Positions 13,596-22,072 of a DNA stretch of 24,491 nt are shown in pieces. The notes under the pieces are model-generated. The model searched no databases. It was not told the origin of the DNA and worked only from the letters and a program-made list of their open reading frames with translations. Numbering within the stretch: the first letter of the stretch is position 1; the number at the start of each line of letters is the position of its first letter. The translations under genes and the position numbers were made by a program. Source of the stretch: JABDBK01 sp964453575 (GTDB lineage Bacteria > Pseudomonadota > Gammaproteobacteria > DSM-16500); contig CAYVRW010000028.1 in NCBI GenBank assembly GCA_964453575.1, positions 1 to 24,491 of the forward strand. Reading direction: 5' to 3'.

Positions 13596-15278
13596 ATGTT
13601 AGAAAATAAAAAAGCATGTCCTTACAGCCATTTGCACGACGATAAGCATAGCTATCAATCAAATCATTTCTATCAAAAAATTAAAACGTGCTTTGTTAGC
13701 GCGAATATCTTATTGGTATTAACAATGCTATTTATAGCTTTCTATTCACACAATCCAATGGTATTACTCGCGTGGCCAGTGATATTTGTGGCGCTTTTGA
13801 TGATTTATTCTTATTGGATTGGACTTCAATTTAAACCCCTTAATAATTCACGCTCATTTCCCTATTGCGGTATTTTAACCAATATATATGATGTGTTATT
13901 CCGCTCATCCCTATTATTGAGAGATATTGATGTAGAAAGAAAACTGAAATATGGCGATATTTATTTATCATTTTTTGGATTAAGGCCGGTTGTCATCGTC
14001 ACATCAGCAAATCTTGCCGAACAAATCTCTAAAGATATTGTTCGTTTCGCAAAAAGCGATCCTCGTGATTTATGCATGCCCTATTTTTATGAATGGGTAG
14101 GTAATAATAATATTGTACTTGCTAATGGCGATAAATGGAAAGAAACAAGAAAGCTGATACATCCTGTTTTGAATGATGTTCAACTATTTGTTCCTGTGAT
14201 GTACGAAAAAACCCAGTATTTTTGTGACAAAATAGATTATATGATTTCGAAATCAAATGTATCTGATTTTTCATCCATTAAATTAACGCGTTGGTTGAAA
14301 GCATTATCACTGGACATATCGGGCGAAGCACTTTTTGGTTATAACTTTAATCACCTCAATGAAGAAACTAACCCAGGCATTGAAGCGACTGATTATGTAC
14401 TGCAGGAAATTTTTAGTCCTTTGCGGCTAGCTTTACCTCTCATCAATCATATGCCTATTAAATCAAATCAACACTTAAGAAATTCAATTAAATTATTAGA
14501 TGAGTTAGTGCTTAAAATGATTGATTTTTATTTACAACAACTGAATAAAAATGAATTGATGGAACAGAATGTGCTGGCCATGTTATTGCAAGGTCAGCAT
14601 GAAAAATCCATTTCAACCCATGATTTGCGTAATAACATATTGGCATTAGTATTAGCCAGTCATGAAACGACACAAGTCGCTCTAGGTGGTGTTTTATATT
14701 ATTTAGCAAAATATCCAGAGTGGCAAGAACGCATTCGTGAAGAATCGAAAATACTGTTTCCCGATCTTACTGCGATTATTTCAGAATTAAATAATGTTTC
14801 TGATATAAGAAGTTCTTCTTATTGGAAACTTAAAACATTCGAAAACCTTGATAATTTTATTCTGGAAAGCTTGCGGCATTATTCGCCCCTCGCGAATCAA
14901 AATCCAAGAACGACGTTGGAAAATGTTGAACTGGGTGGTTATGAAATTCCAAAAGGAACATTGGTCATTATGAATTTACATGCTATTCATATGAATGAAG
15001 CAGAATGGAACAGAGCTAGTGAATTTAATCCTGACCGTTTTAAAAAGGAAAGCAAATTTAACAAATTCGCTTATCTACCTTTTGGTAATGGACCCAGAAT
15101 TTGTTCGGGTCGAGAATTTTCATTGATCGAGCAAAAACTTGCTGTTTGCATGCTTCTTCGAAAATATGAAATTCGTTTACCGCATGACAATTATCAAGTT
15201 CCTATTATGCGCTATAGTTTTACGGGAATTCCCGATGATTCATTTCAGTTAGATTTTAAGCGGCTGAGCGATAGCTAG
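13596..15278 (+). CDS. Cytochrome P450, membrane-anchored
   Basis: A haem monooxygenase of 560 residues. Visible motifs: WKETR in the C helix (181-185), I-helix ASHETT (354-359, Ser in place of the usual Gly), ExxR as ESLR (424-427), FNPDRF in the PERF position, and the haem loop FGNGPRICSG with ligand Cys503. Unlike most bacterial P450s, which are soluble and ~400-450 residues, it has about 80 extra N-terminal residues with two hydrophobic helices (about 31-50 and 55-76), so it is probably anchored in the inner membrane. It lies 6 bp after the oxygenase in one operon. No dedicated ferredoxin or reductase is nearby, so electrons must come from elsewhere. Its stop overlaps the convergent comEC stop (CTAG). 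Confidence 0.93.
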   Translation: MLENKKACPYSHLHDDKHSYQSNHFYQKIKTCFVSANILLVLTMLFIAFYSHNPMVLLAWPVIFVALLMIYSYWIGLQFKPLNNSRSFPYCGILTNIYDVLFRSSLLLRDIDVERKLKYGDIYLSFFGLRPVVIVTSANLAEQISKDIVRFAKSDPRDLCMPYFYEWVGNNNIVLANGDKWKETRKLIHPVLNDVQLFVPVMYEKTQYFCDKIDYMISKSNVSDFSSIKLTRWLKALSLDISGEALFGYNFNHLNEETNPGIEATDYVLQEIFSPLRLALPLINHMPIKSNQHLRNSIKLLDELVLKMIDFYLQQLNKNELMEQNVLAMLLQGQHEKSISTHDLRNNILALVLASHETTQVALGGVLYYLAKYPEWQERIREESKILFPDLTAIISELNNVSDIRSSSYWKLKTFENLDNFILESLRHYSPLANQNPRTTLENVELGGYEIPKGTLVIMNLHAIHMNEAEWNRASEFNPDRFKKESKFNKFAYLPFGNGPRICSGREFSLIEQKLAVCMLLRKYEIRLPHDNYQVPIMRYSFTGIPDDSFQLDFKRLSDS

Positions 15279-17518
15279 CCATTCCAATAATGCCTATGTT
15301 GCTCGCGATAAAGCATAGGTTTTTCTATCTCAGCCAACTTAATATGAATGGCCCCTGCATAGGCCGTATTCATAGGTATCGCATTTCTATCCAGATATTT
15401 CTGCAAAACCGTTGGGTGCGGAAAATGATACCGATTTAAATAACCCGTAGGAAACAATACCATTTTCGGATGAACAGATTCGATAAATGCATCAACCCCT
15501 GAGGTTTTACTCCCGTGATGCGGTGCAATGATGACATCGGCTGATAATTCTTGCGGATTAATCGTTACCAAATAATTCTCAGCCATTTTTTCGATATCAC
15601 CTGTTAATAAAACCGAACGATTGTTAGCTGTAATTTTTAAAACACAAGAGCTATCATTACCTAATCCCATATATTCCATCGTAGGATAAATAAATGAAAA
15701 AGTAACATCATCCCACGTCCAGTTTTCGCCACGCAAACAATAGCTGGTTTTAAATCCTGAAAAAAACTGCGGTACGCTGGTTTTTATTTCTAATACTTGC
15801 ATTTGTTGTAGAATTGCATTTGCTCCTCCTCTATGATCATTATCGCCATGACTAATCACTAATGTATCAATTTTTTTTATGCCGTAAGTGCGCAAAAAGG
15901 GCAATACTACGCTCTCGCCCATATCAAAATTCTCACCAAATTTTGCGCCTGCATCAAAAACCAATACGTGATTTGTGGTTTGCACTACTGCAGATAATCC
16001 TTGACCGACATCTAACAATGTAAACCATGCATCACCAAGCTTGGGTTTTTCATATTGATAAAAAAACAAAGGCATCAACCAACATAATCCAAACCATCTG
16101 CCTGGAAATCCTTTTGGAACTAATAAAATAATAATGCCTACACAAGCTGCTAATAAAATCCATAGATTGGGTATGGTTTGATACCAGGAGGACCAGGAAA
16201 GATCTGATAAATATGTCAAAATACTCCATAATATTTGTAATAATTTATCAGCACCTTGTAAACATAAACCACCTGCCCAAGGCGAAAAAAGTAAAACAAG
16301 ACAACCTAACAAGGTTAATGGCACAATTAAAAAACCTACGACAGGAATAGCAATGCTATTTGCAACAAATGAAATAATAGAACATTGTTTAAATAGCCAA
16401 ATACTTAAAGGAATTAAACCAATCGCAATGACCCATTGAATACGGCCATATTTCCACCATAAGCCTTTGGGTGCTAAGCGACCTTTCATACCATAAATAA
16501 TGAGTGCTACTGAGCCAAATGACAGCCAAAAACTTTCGGTTAATACGCTTAATGGATTCAACAATAAAACACCGATGAGTGCCAAACTCCAGGCATACCA
16601 AGCTTTGACATTTCTGCGTAACAACACAATCAACAAAAACGTTGAAAACATTAAACAAGCACGTTGGGTAGGAATAGAAAAACCAGCCAATGCGCTATAA
16701 ATCAATGCCATCATCAAAGCACCCAAACTTGCTGCATGTTGCGCTGGAAATCGTGATACTAAAAAATATGTTCTACGCCATAAAAAAGACACTATCATAT
16801 AAATAAAGGCACTCATAAAACCAATGTGTAGCCCTGCAATGGCCATCAAATGATTAGTGCCGGTATTTCGTAATACCTGCCAACTTGCAGCATCAATACC
16901 TTGACGTTCTCCAATAGCAAGTGCTGTAATCCACGGTGATGTATGCGTTTTTGGTAAATTTTCGGCAATTTTCTCATGCAAAAATTGTCTAACATAATCG
17001 ATGATGTAGCGTATGTGCCATTCATGTAAATGCTCTGGTTTTTGTGTGATCACTACAGAACCGTTGGCGCGAATGCCTTGCTGCAAGCTCCACGCTTCCA
17101 TGTCAAAACCGCCGGGGTTCATCGTGCCATGCACACGTTTTAATTTAACAGGCAAACGCCAGGTATCACCCACTTTTAAATGAAGATTTTCATCAGCCCA
17201 GGATAAACGTACTATGCCGTGAGCGTTTTCAAGTTTAAATAAAAAACTGGTTCTGTGATTTGCGACTTTTGGGATGGAAGCAATGATTCCTGTTATGTAA
17301 ATAGGTTTTCCTTCAAGATTTTTGGGTAATGTCCATGAGGATTGCATATGCGCAAACCAAAGTGCCCAAGTAAATCCAAGGATAAATGCAATTAAAATAT
17401 GGAAGCGTTTGAGGGTGATACAAAGCAAACAAATTCCTACCCAATATTTATTAGGTAAGGAAGAAAATTGTTGTAGTAATACGATCCCGCATAGGAATGC
17501 GAGGGAGATAAAAGGCAT
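15275..17518 (-). CDS. comEC: DNA uptake channel protein ComEC/Rec2
   Basis: ComEC is the inner-membrane channel that brings single-stranded DNA into the cytoplasm during natural transformation. The 747 residues fit the family. They comprise N-terminal membrane helices and a periplasmic OB-like region (VGDTWRLPVKLKRVHGTMNPGGFD), the competence membrane domain with many helices (about 200-490), and a C-terminal metallo-beta-lactamase-like domain with FTLLDVGQGLS, a metal-site motif SHGDNDHRGG, LLTGDIE and APHHGSKTSG. The gene follows lolC-lolD, an order also known in other gammaproteobacteria, but a hairpin separates it from lolD and the ribosome-binding site is weak. Intact length suggests competence may be functional if the pilus genes exist elsewhere. 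Confidence 0.95.
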   Translation of the reverse strand: MPFISLAFLCGIVLLQQFSSLPNKYWVGICLLCITLKRFHILIAFILGFTWALWFAHMQSSWTLPKNLEGKPIYITGIIASIPKVANHRTSFLFKLENAHGIVRLSWADENLHLKVGDTWRLPVKLKRVHGTMNPGGFDMEAWSLQQGIRANGSVVITQKPEHLHEWHIRYIIDYVRQFLHEKIAENLPKTHTSPWITALAIGERQGIDAASWQVLRNTGTNHLMAIAGLHIGFMSAFIYMIVSFLWRRTYFLVSRFPAQHAASLGALMMALIYSALAGFSIPTQRACLMFSTFLLIVLLRRNVKAWYAWSLALIGVLLLNPLSVLTESFWLSFGSVALIIYGMKGRLAPKGLWWKYGRIQWVIAIGLIPLSIWLFKQCSIISFVANSIAIPVVGFLIVPLTLLGCLVLLFSPWAGGLCLQGADKLLQILWSILTYLSDLSWSSWYQTIPNLWILLAACVGIIILLVPKGFPGRWFGLCWLMPLFFYQYEKPKLGDAWFTLLDVGQGLSAVVQTTNHVLVFDAGAKFGENFDMGESVVLPFLRTYGIKKIDTLVISHGDNDHRGGANAILQQMQVLEIKTSVPQFFSGFKTSYCLRGENWTWDDVTFSFIYPTMEYMGLGNDSSCVLKITANNRSVLLTGDIEKMAENYLVTINPQELSADVIIAPHHGSKTSGVDAFIESVHPKMVLFPTGYLNRYHFPHPTVLQKYLDRNAIPMNTAYAGAIHIKLAEIEKPMLYREQHRHYWNG

Positions 17519-17530
17519 GAGGAATTCCAG

Positions 17531-17570
17531 ACTCTGTCATGCAGCTAAAAGCATGCTGGCATGACAGAGT
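17531..17570. repeat. 40-bp palindromic hairpin between lolD and comEC
   Basis: ACTCTGTCATGC (17531-17542) and GCATGACAGAGT (17559-17570) form a perfect 12-bp stem. Inside it AGC (17543-17545) can pair with GCT (17555-17557), with one bulged base. The outward flank reads CTGGAATTCC toward comEC. The look is of a dispersed intergenic palindrome rather than a classical terminator, since no T-run follows. It starts 12 bp upstream of the comEC ATG and could weaken read-through from lolCD into comEC. Confidence 0.7.
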
Positions 17571-17575
17571 TTAGT

Positions 17576-18262
17576 TTATAGGATTAAATCAACCAACTTC
17601 CCATTTTCTAATGCAAACGTTCGTTGCGTTCGTTTAGCAATAGAAAAATCATGGGTCACAATCACAACGCTAGTTTGAAACTTTCGTTGTAATTCAAAAA
17701 ACAATTCTAAAACTTTTTCAGCATTTTTGGGATCCAAATTACCGGTAGGTTCATCAGCCAATATACAAAGTGGATCTGTCACCAGCGCACGAGCGATGGC
17801 AACACGTTGACGTTCGCCGCCGGACAATTCACCGATTTTATGCTGCAAACGTTCTTTCAAACCTACTAATTCAAGGATATGTTCAGCTTTGGAGTGCGCC
17901 ATTTTGGGATCGGTGTTCCGTATCAATAACGGCATACACACGTTTTCAAGCGCGGTAAACTCAGGTAATAAATGATGAAATTGATAGACAAATCCTAAAT
18001 GACTATTCCGCAACTGGCATTTTTGATTTTCAGATAAATCAGCTAAATTTTTTCCTGCAATGTTGACGGTACCATGGGTGGGTTTATCTAATCCACCTAA
18101 CAAATGCAAAAGCGTACTTTTTCCTGAACCTGAGCTGCCCACAATGGCAATCAATTCGGAAGGTTTGATTTGTAAATTAATTTTTTTCAAAACATCAATG
18201 TTAACTACTGCATCATAATAAGTTTTGGATAACTGATTGCATTCTAAAATATAGTTACTCAT
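17576..18262 (-). CDS. lolD: Lipoprotein-releasing ABC transporter ATPase LolD
   Basis: LolD powers release of outer-membrane lipoproteins from the inner membrane to LolA. The 228-residue product has Walker A GSSGSGKST (42-50), a Q loop in YQFHHLLPEFTALENV, ABC signature LSGGERQRVAIARAL, Walker B CILADEPTGNLD and the switch His in VIVTHD. MSNYILECNQLSK is chosen as the start because GGAGG lies 9 nt upstream and it overlaps the lolC stop by 8 nt (ATGAGTAA). The frame stays open further upstream, but only inside lolC. The MacB/LolD family also serves other exporters; the neighbouring permease fixes the call. Confidence 0.95.
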   Translation of the reverse strand: MSNYILECNQLSKTYYDAVVNIDVLKKINLQIKPSELIAIVGSSGSGKSTLLHLLGGLDKPTHGTVNIAGKNLADLSENQKCQLRNSHLGFVYQFHHLLPEFTALENVCMPLLIRNTDPKMAHSKAEHILELVGLKERLQHKIGELSGGERQRVAIARALVTDPLCILADEPTGNLDPKNAEKVLELFFELQRKFQTSVVIVTHDFSIAKRTQRTFALENGKLVDLIL

Positions 18263-19505
18263 AACGTAATGCCTCCACCGGTTCTGTACGTGAAGCACGC
18301 CATGCTGGATAAATAGTAGCAAGCAAACTTAAACCCAATGCACATACTGCAATACGCCAGACATCGTCCCACTCTAATTTAGAAGGCATATAATTGACGA
18401 AATAAACGCTGGATGAAAGAAATTGCACGTGAAAAACATGTTCTATCCAATTTACTACCGTTGTCACATTAAGCGCCAACGCAATTCCGCCTATCACTCC
18501 TAAAAGCGTTCCTACGATACCAATGATTGCTCCTTGCACGACAAATATCATCATGACCATTTGCGGCGTTGCACCTAACGTTCTTAAAATGGCGATATCA
18601 GCCTCTTTTTCATTGACCACCATGACTAACGTACAAACTAAATTAAACACCGCCACAGCAATGATTAATAATAAAATGAAAAACATCATTTTCTTTTCTA
18701 AACTGATGGCATGAAAATATTCGCCGAATTGTTGCGTCCAATTCATCACTCTTGCACTAGGACCTAGTTTTTTAGCAATTTGCTCTGACACAAAAGGCGC
18801 CGCATAAACATCATTAATATTAGCGTAAACTGCAGTCACCGCATTATCCAATTGAAATAAGCGTTGTGCGTCATTTAAATTAATAAAAGCAATTCCTAAA
18901 TCAAAACCAAAACCGCTTCCTGCACGAAAAATACCGGTCACCGTAAAACGTTTAAATCGTGGGATAACACCTGCAGGCGATAAGGTTGCCTGAGGTACCA
19001 TCACCGTAATTTTATCACCCAGCACTGCGTTTATGCGTGTAGCAAGTTCTTCACCTAAAATAACGCCAAAACGGCCTGGAACTAAGTCTTTTAATTCGCC
19101 CTGAACCATTTTCTCGGAAAGATGCGATACTTTACCGTCATCTTCTGGCGAAATACCTGTTAACATCGCAGGCTGCACCATTCCTGAGTTGGTAATCATG
19201 ACTTGACCATTAATATAAGGCGAAGTACCCGTAATCACAGGCATTTTATTCAAATCACTTTGCACTTCTTTCCAATTTGCTATGGTGTCCATAAGGCTTG
19301 CCACAGAAATTGGCGGCACCATACTGAATACTCGCTTTTTTATTTCTTCATCAAAACCGTTCATGACCGATAACACAGTGATTAAAACGAGAATACCCAA
19401 AGCAATACCAAACATGGACATTAATGAAATAAATGAAATAAAATGATTACGCCTTTTTGCGCGCGTGTAACGAAGCCCAATAAACATTGCAACAGGTCTA
19501 AACAT
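18255..19505 (-). CDS. lolC: Lipoprotein-releasing permease, LolC/LolE (LolF-like)
   Basis: Inner-membrane permease of the Lol exporter. The 416 residues show the family layout: a first membrane helix (FISLMSMFGIALGILVLITVLSVMNG), a large periplasmic domain (about 50-260), and three C-terminal helices (MFFILLLIIAVAVFNLVCTLVMVV; VVQGAIIGIVGTLLGVIGGIALAL; WRIAVCALGLSLLATIYPAW). It ends in the conserved PAWRASRTEPVEALRYE. Only one permease gene is next to lolD, so the transporter may be a LolF2D2-type homodimer unless a lolE lies elsewhere. Its ribosome-binding site, GAGAGG 5 nt before the ATG, is provided by the end of the upstream palindromic element. Confidence 0.93.
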   Translation of the reverse strand: MFRPVAMFIGLRYTRAKRRNHFISFISLMSMFGIALGILVLITVLSVMNGFDEEIKKRVFSMVPPISVASLMDTIANWKEVQSDLNKMPVITGTSPYINGQVMITNSGMVQPAMLTGISPEDDGKVSHLSEKMVQGELKDLVPGRFGVILGEELATRINAVLGDKITVMVPQATLSPAGVIPRFKRFTVTGIFRAGSGFGFDLGIAFINLNDAQRLFQLDNAVTAVYANINDVYAAPFVSEQIAKKLGPSARVMNWTQQFGEYFHAISLEKKMMFFILLLIIAVAVFNLVCTLVMVVNEKEADIAILRTLGATPQMVMMIFVVQGAIIGIVGTLLGVIGGIALALNVTTVVNWIEHVFHVQFLSSSVYFVNYMPSKLEWDDVWRIAVCALGLSLLATIYPAWRASRTEPVEALRYE

Positions 19506-19508
19506 TAG

Positions 19509-19687
19509 TACCTCTCACTTACGAGTTTTAGGAATTTTAGCATCTCATCTGGCGTCGATCTTGAAACGTTCTTCAATCGAAAAATCTCGATGTAGAAAGA
19601 GCTACACCTACGATTTTTCTCAATCAGAACGTTCCAACCTCTCGCCATATGAGCGCTAAAATTCCTAAAACTCATAAGTGAGAGGTA
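19509..19687. mobile_element. MITE-like palindromic element with TA target-site duplication
   Basis: A 175-bp sequence (19511-19685) bounded by TA on both sides (19509-19510, 19686-19687). Its terminal 31 bp, beginning CCTCTCACTTA, recur as an inverted repeat at the other end with one mismatch. The inner parts keep pairing with gaps (GAACGTTC, AAAAATC) up to a central TGTAG/CTACA hairpin, so the whole element folds back on itself. It has no open frame of note. TA duplication and long terminal inverted repeats are what is expected of a miniature element mobilised by an IS630/Tc1-mariner-type transposase; none is present here. One end supplies the tatD stop codon, the other the lolC ribosome-binding site. 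Confidence 0.82.
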
Positions 19688-20472
19688 TACCTCTTCGCTG
19701 CTTTAAAACAGGTAAAAAAATTCTCAGTGGTTCGCTCAGCCAATTCTACTACACTTATACCCCGTAAATCTGCAATAAATTCGGCCACATAACGTACATA
19801 AGCGGGTTCATTTGACTTTCCACGATGCGGAACGGGAGCTAAATAAGGAGAATCGGTTTCAATCAACATTCTATCTAATGGTATTTTTTTTGCAACTTCT
19901 TGCACCTCTGCAGCATTTTTAAAGGTAACAATGCCTGAAATGGAAATATAAAAATTCAAATCCAGAGCAGCGCTTGCGGTGTCCCAATCTTCGGTAAAAC
20001 AATGCATCACGCCACCTACAGCAGAGGCATTTTCTTCTTTTAAAATACGCAATGTATCTTCTTTAGCCATCCGAGTATGAATGATTAAGGATTTTCGAAT
20101 TTCTTTAGCAGCGCGAATATGTTGTCTAAACCTGTCTTGTTGCCAGGTCATGTCCCCTTCGTTGCGATAATAATCTAATCCCGTTTCACCAATGGCAACC
20201 ACTTTTTCATGACGGGCAAGGGCCACTAATTCTTCTGTGGTGGGTTCATGCGGAATAGCTGCATCATTAGGATGTAATCCAACAGAGGCACTGATATGCG
20301 GATAAGTATTAGCAATGCGTAACAGTTCTGGCAAAGCTTGCAGATCAACGCTTACCGTTAACATATGTCCTATACCTTGCAGCGCAGCATATTCCAAGGC
20401 TTTAGCCAAATCTCCGTCATAATGAGCAAGGTCTAATCGATCTAAATGGCAATGTGAGTCAACAAGATACAT
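19672..20472 (-). CDS. tatD: TatD family metal-dependent hydrolase/DNase
   Basis: TatD-family proteins are TIM-barrel metal-dependent nucleases; E. coli TatD is a 3'-5' exonuclease, while the paralogue found beside holB is YcfH. The 266-residue product has the metal ligands in order: HCH (VDSHCHLD, His7 and His9), Glu in GETGLDYY, His in IIHTR, His in MHCFTE, and Asp in TDSPYLAP. Its start overlaps holB by 14 nt. The last codons (T-S-H-L-stop) lie inside the inserted palindromic element, so the natural C-terminus has been replaced by a few foreign residues, probably harmlessly. Position after holB suggests YcfH-type orthology. Confidence 0.93.
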   Translation of the reverse strand: MYLVDSHCHLDRLDLAHYDGDLAKALEYAALQGIGHMLTVSVDLQALPELLRIANTYPHISASVGLHPNDAAIPHEPTTEELVALARHEKVVAIGETGLDYYRNEGDMTWQQDRFRQHIRAAKEIRKSLIIHTRMAKEDTLRILKEENASAVGGVMHCFTEDWDTASAALDLNFYISISGIVTFKNAAEVQEVAKKIPLDRMLIETDSPYLAPVPHRGKSNEPAYVRYVAEFIADLRGISVVELAERTTENFFTCFKAAKRYTSHL

Positions 20473-21451
20473 AACGTGTCCAGGTAATCCATAATTCTTC
20501 GAATAAAAGTTGTTTATTTAAATTTAATCTATTGAGTATGTTAAGGTAAGTTTTAAGCACTAGATCAGCATAGGCCACACTCTTATTAAGCGAAGTAACC
20601 GCTGATATTTCTGAAAAAACAGCCGCATAATCTTGATTAATCAGCTTTGCTTTGCCTTTTGTTAAACTAAAACATAATAAATCACGCATCCATGACTGCA
20701 ATAGAACCAAGATAGCAGCTACATCCAACGCTTGGCACGTCGCAGCAAAAGATACTGGATCCAGACGCTTTTGTTGCATGGCATGTAATCCTTGGTAAAG
20801 CTCGCGGCGTAATGACATCACATCATTAGTTTTCAATGCTAAAGCTTTCATTGGAAAACCATGTGCAAGCTCAAGCAACAATTCTTTTTCTTCTACATAC
20901 TGTGTTTGCAGCCAAGAACTAGCCATTTCTTTAGGTGGTTTATGAAACATCATTTTTTGACAGCGGCTAGCAATGGTGGCTGGTAAACGTAACCGTTGCT
21001 CACTGATTAAGATGAGTAAAGTATTAGGAGCAGGTTCTTCCAATGTTTTTAATAATGCATTTGCAGCAGCGGTATTCATCGCATGAGCAGGATTTAAAAT
21101 CACAACTTTTAATCCGCCTTGCATGGAAGTTTCATGCACTTTTAATACAAGCTCACGAATTTGATCAACCTTGATGATTTGTCCTTCTTCCATAGGCTCA
21201 ACATGTAATAAATCAGGATGTGACTGCGCTTTAACTAAATGACAAGCATGACATGTGCCGCAAGGGCCGTGCTCTGTTGGCTTAATGCATAAAAGTATGG
21301 CTGCAAGAGATTCTGCAAAATGCTTTTTTTCAAGCTCGCACGCGCCCAGCAGCAATAAGGCATGCGGTAATCGATTTTTTTGCAGCGCTTCCCATAATAA
21401 ATGCCACTGCTTTTTATGCCAAGGGAGCATGGTCTGTGTAGTCATAGTCAT
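20459..21451 (-). CDS. holB: DNA polymerase III delta' subunit HolB
   Basis: Delta' is the rigid stator of the DNA polymerase III clamp loader. The 330-residue product has an AAA+ core with the zinc-module cysteines CGTCHACHLV near residue 60 and the arginine-finger-region sequence TLEEPAPNTLLILISEQRLRLPATIASRCQ (quoted in part: PATIASRCQ). The P-loop position (LLLLGACELEKKHFA) lacks GxxGxGK, as in E. coli delta', which does not hydrolyse ATP. The C-terminal helical collar domain is divergent. The start overlaps the tmk stop by 4 nt (ATGA); a second ATG two codons later is possible. Gene order tmk-holB-tatD is conserved in gammaproteobacteria. Confidence 0.93.
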   Translation of the reverse strand: MTMTTQTMLPWHKKQWHLLWEALQKNRLPHALLLLGACELEKKHFAESLAAILLCIKPTEHGPCGTCHACHLVKAQSHPDLLHVEPMEEGQIIKVDQIRELVLKVHETSMQGGLKVVILNPAHAMNTAAANALLKTLEEPAPNTLLILISEQRLRLPATIASRCQKMMFHKPPKEMASSWLQTQYVEEKELLLELAHGFPMKALALKTNDVMSLRRELYQGLHAMQQKRLDPVSFAATCQALDVAAILVLLQSWMRDLLCFSLTKGKAKLINQDYAAVFSEISAVTSLNKSVAYADLVLKTYLNILNRLNLNKQLLFEELWITWTRYVSC

Positions 21452-22062
21452 ACTTCAAAAAATTTATCTAGAATAACTTTAATTTCCTGCTGCACTTTTT
21501 CTACCGATTGTGAGGCATCAATTACTTTAAATCGTTTAGCATCTTGTTTTGCTCTTTCTAAATAAACAGCACGCACTCTATCAAAAAAACTTGCTTTTTC
21601 TTGCTCTATTCTATCATGGGGGCCGCGATGTTTAGCTCGCATTAAGCCCACTTCAGAAGAGGCATCTAATAAAATGGTGATATCAGGATGCCGCTTCACT
21701 AACCAATCATCTAGCATTTGTATGTAAGTTAAATTAATTCCTCTGCCGCCGCCTTGATAAGCAAAACTGGCGTCGTCAAAGCGATCACATATCACATGTT
21801 TACCTGCATCTAAAGCTGGCATAATCACTGATGCAATATGTTGTGCTCTGCTGGCAAACATTAGTAACAGCTCAGTTTCAGGCAGCATGGTTTCTTCCTG
21901 ACAAGGTGTCAGTAATACTTTTCGAATTTGTTCAGCAATATGCGTACCACCTGGCTCTCTGGTCACAATATAAGATAGATGCTTTTTTTGAAAATAGTCT
22001 TCGATAAATTTTACGGCGGTTGATTTCCCTACGCCTTCTATGCCTTCGATGGAAATGAACAA
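21448..22062 (-). CDS. tmk: Thymidylate kinase
   Basis: Phosphorylates dTMP to dTDP with ATP, an essential step in dTTP supply. The 204-residue product shows the P-loop GIEGVGKS (7-14), the substrate motif TREPGGTHIAEQIR, the DRF motif (CDRFDDASFAYQGGGRG) and the aspartate of TILLDASSE. It has a basic LID-type region (RAKHRGPHDRIEQE), which places the catalytic arginines in the LID as in E. coli-type enzymes. It lies 10 bp after mltG and overlaps holB by 4 nt, so it is part of the acpP-to-tatD transcription unit. Confidence 0.96.
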   Translation of the reverse strand: MFISIEGIEGVGKSTAVKFIEDYFQKKHLSYIVTREPGGTHIAEQIRKVLLTPCQEETMLPETELLLMFASRAQHIASVIMPALDAGKHVICDRFDDASFAYQGGGRGINLTYIQMLDDWLVKRHPDITILLDASSEVGLMRAKHRGPHDRIEQEKASFFDRVRAVYLERAKQDAKRFKVIDASQSVEKVQQEIKVILDKFFEV

Positions 22063-22072
22063 ATTATTTCCC

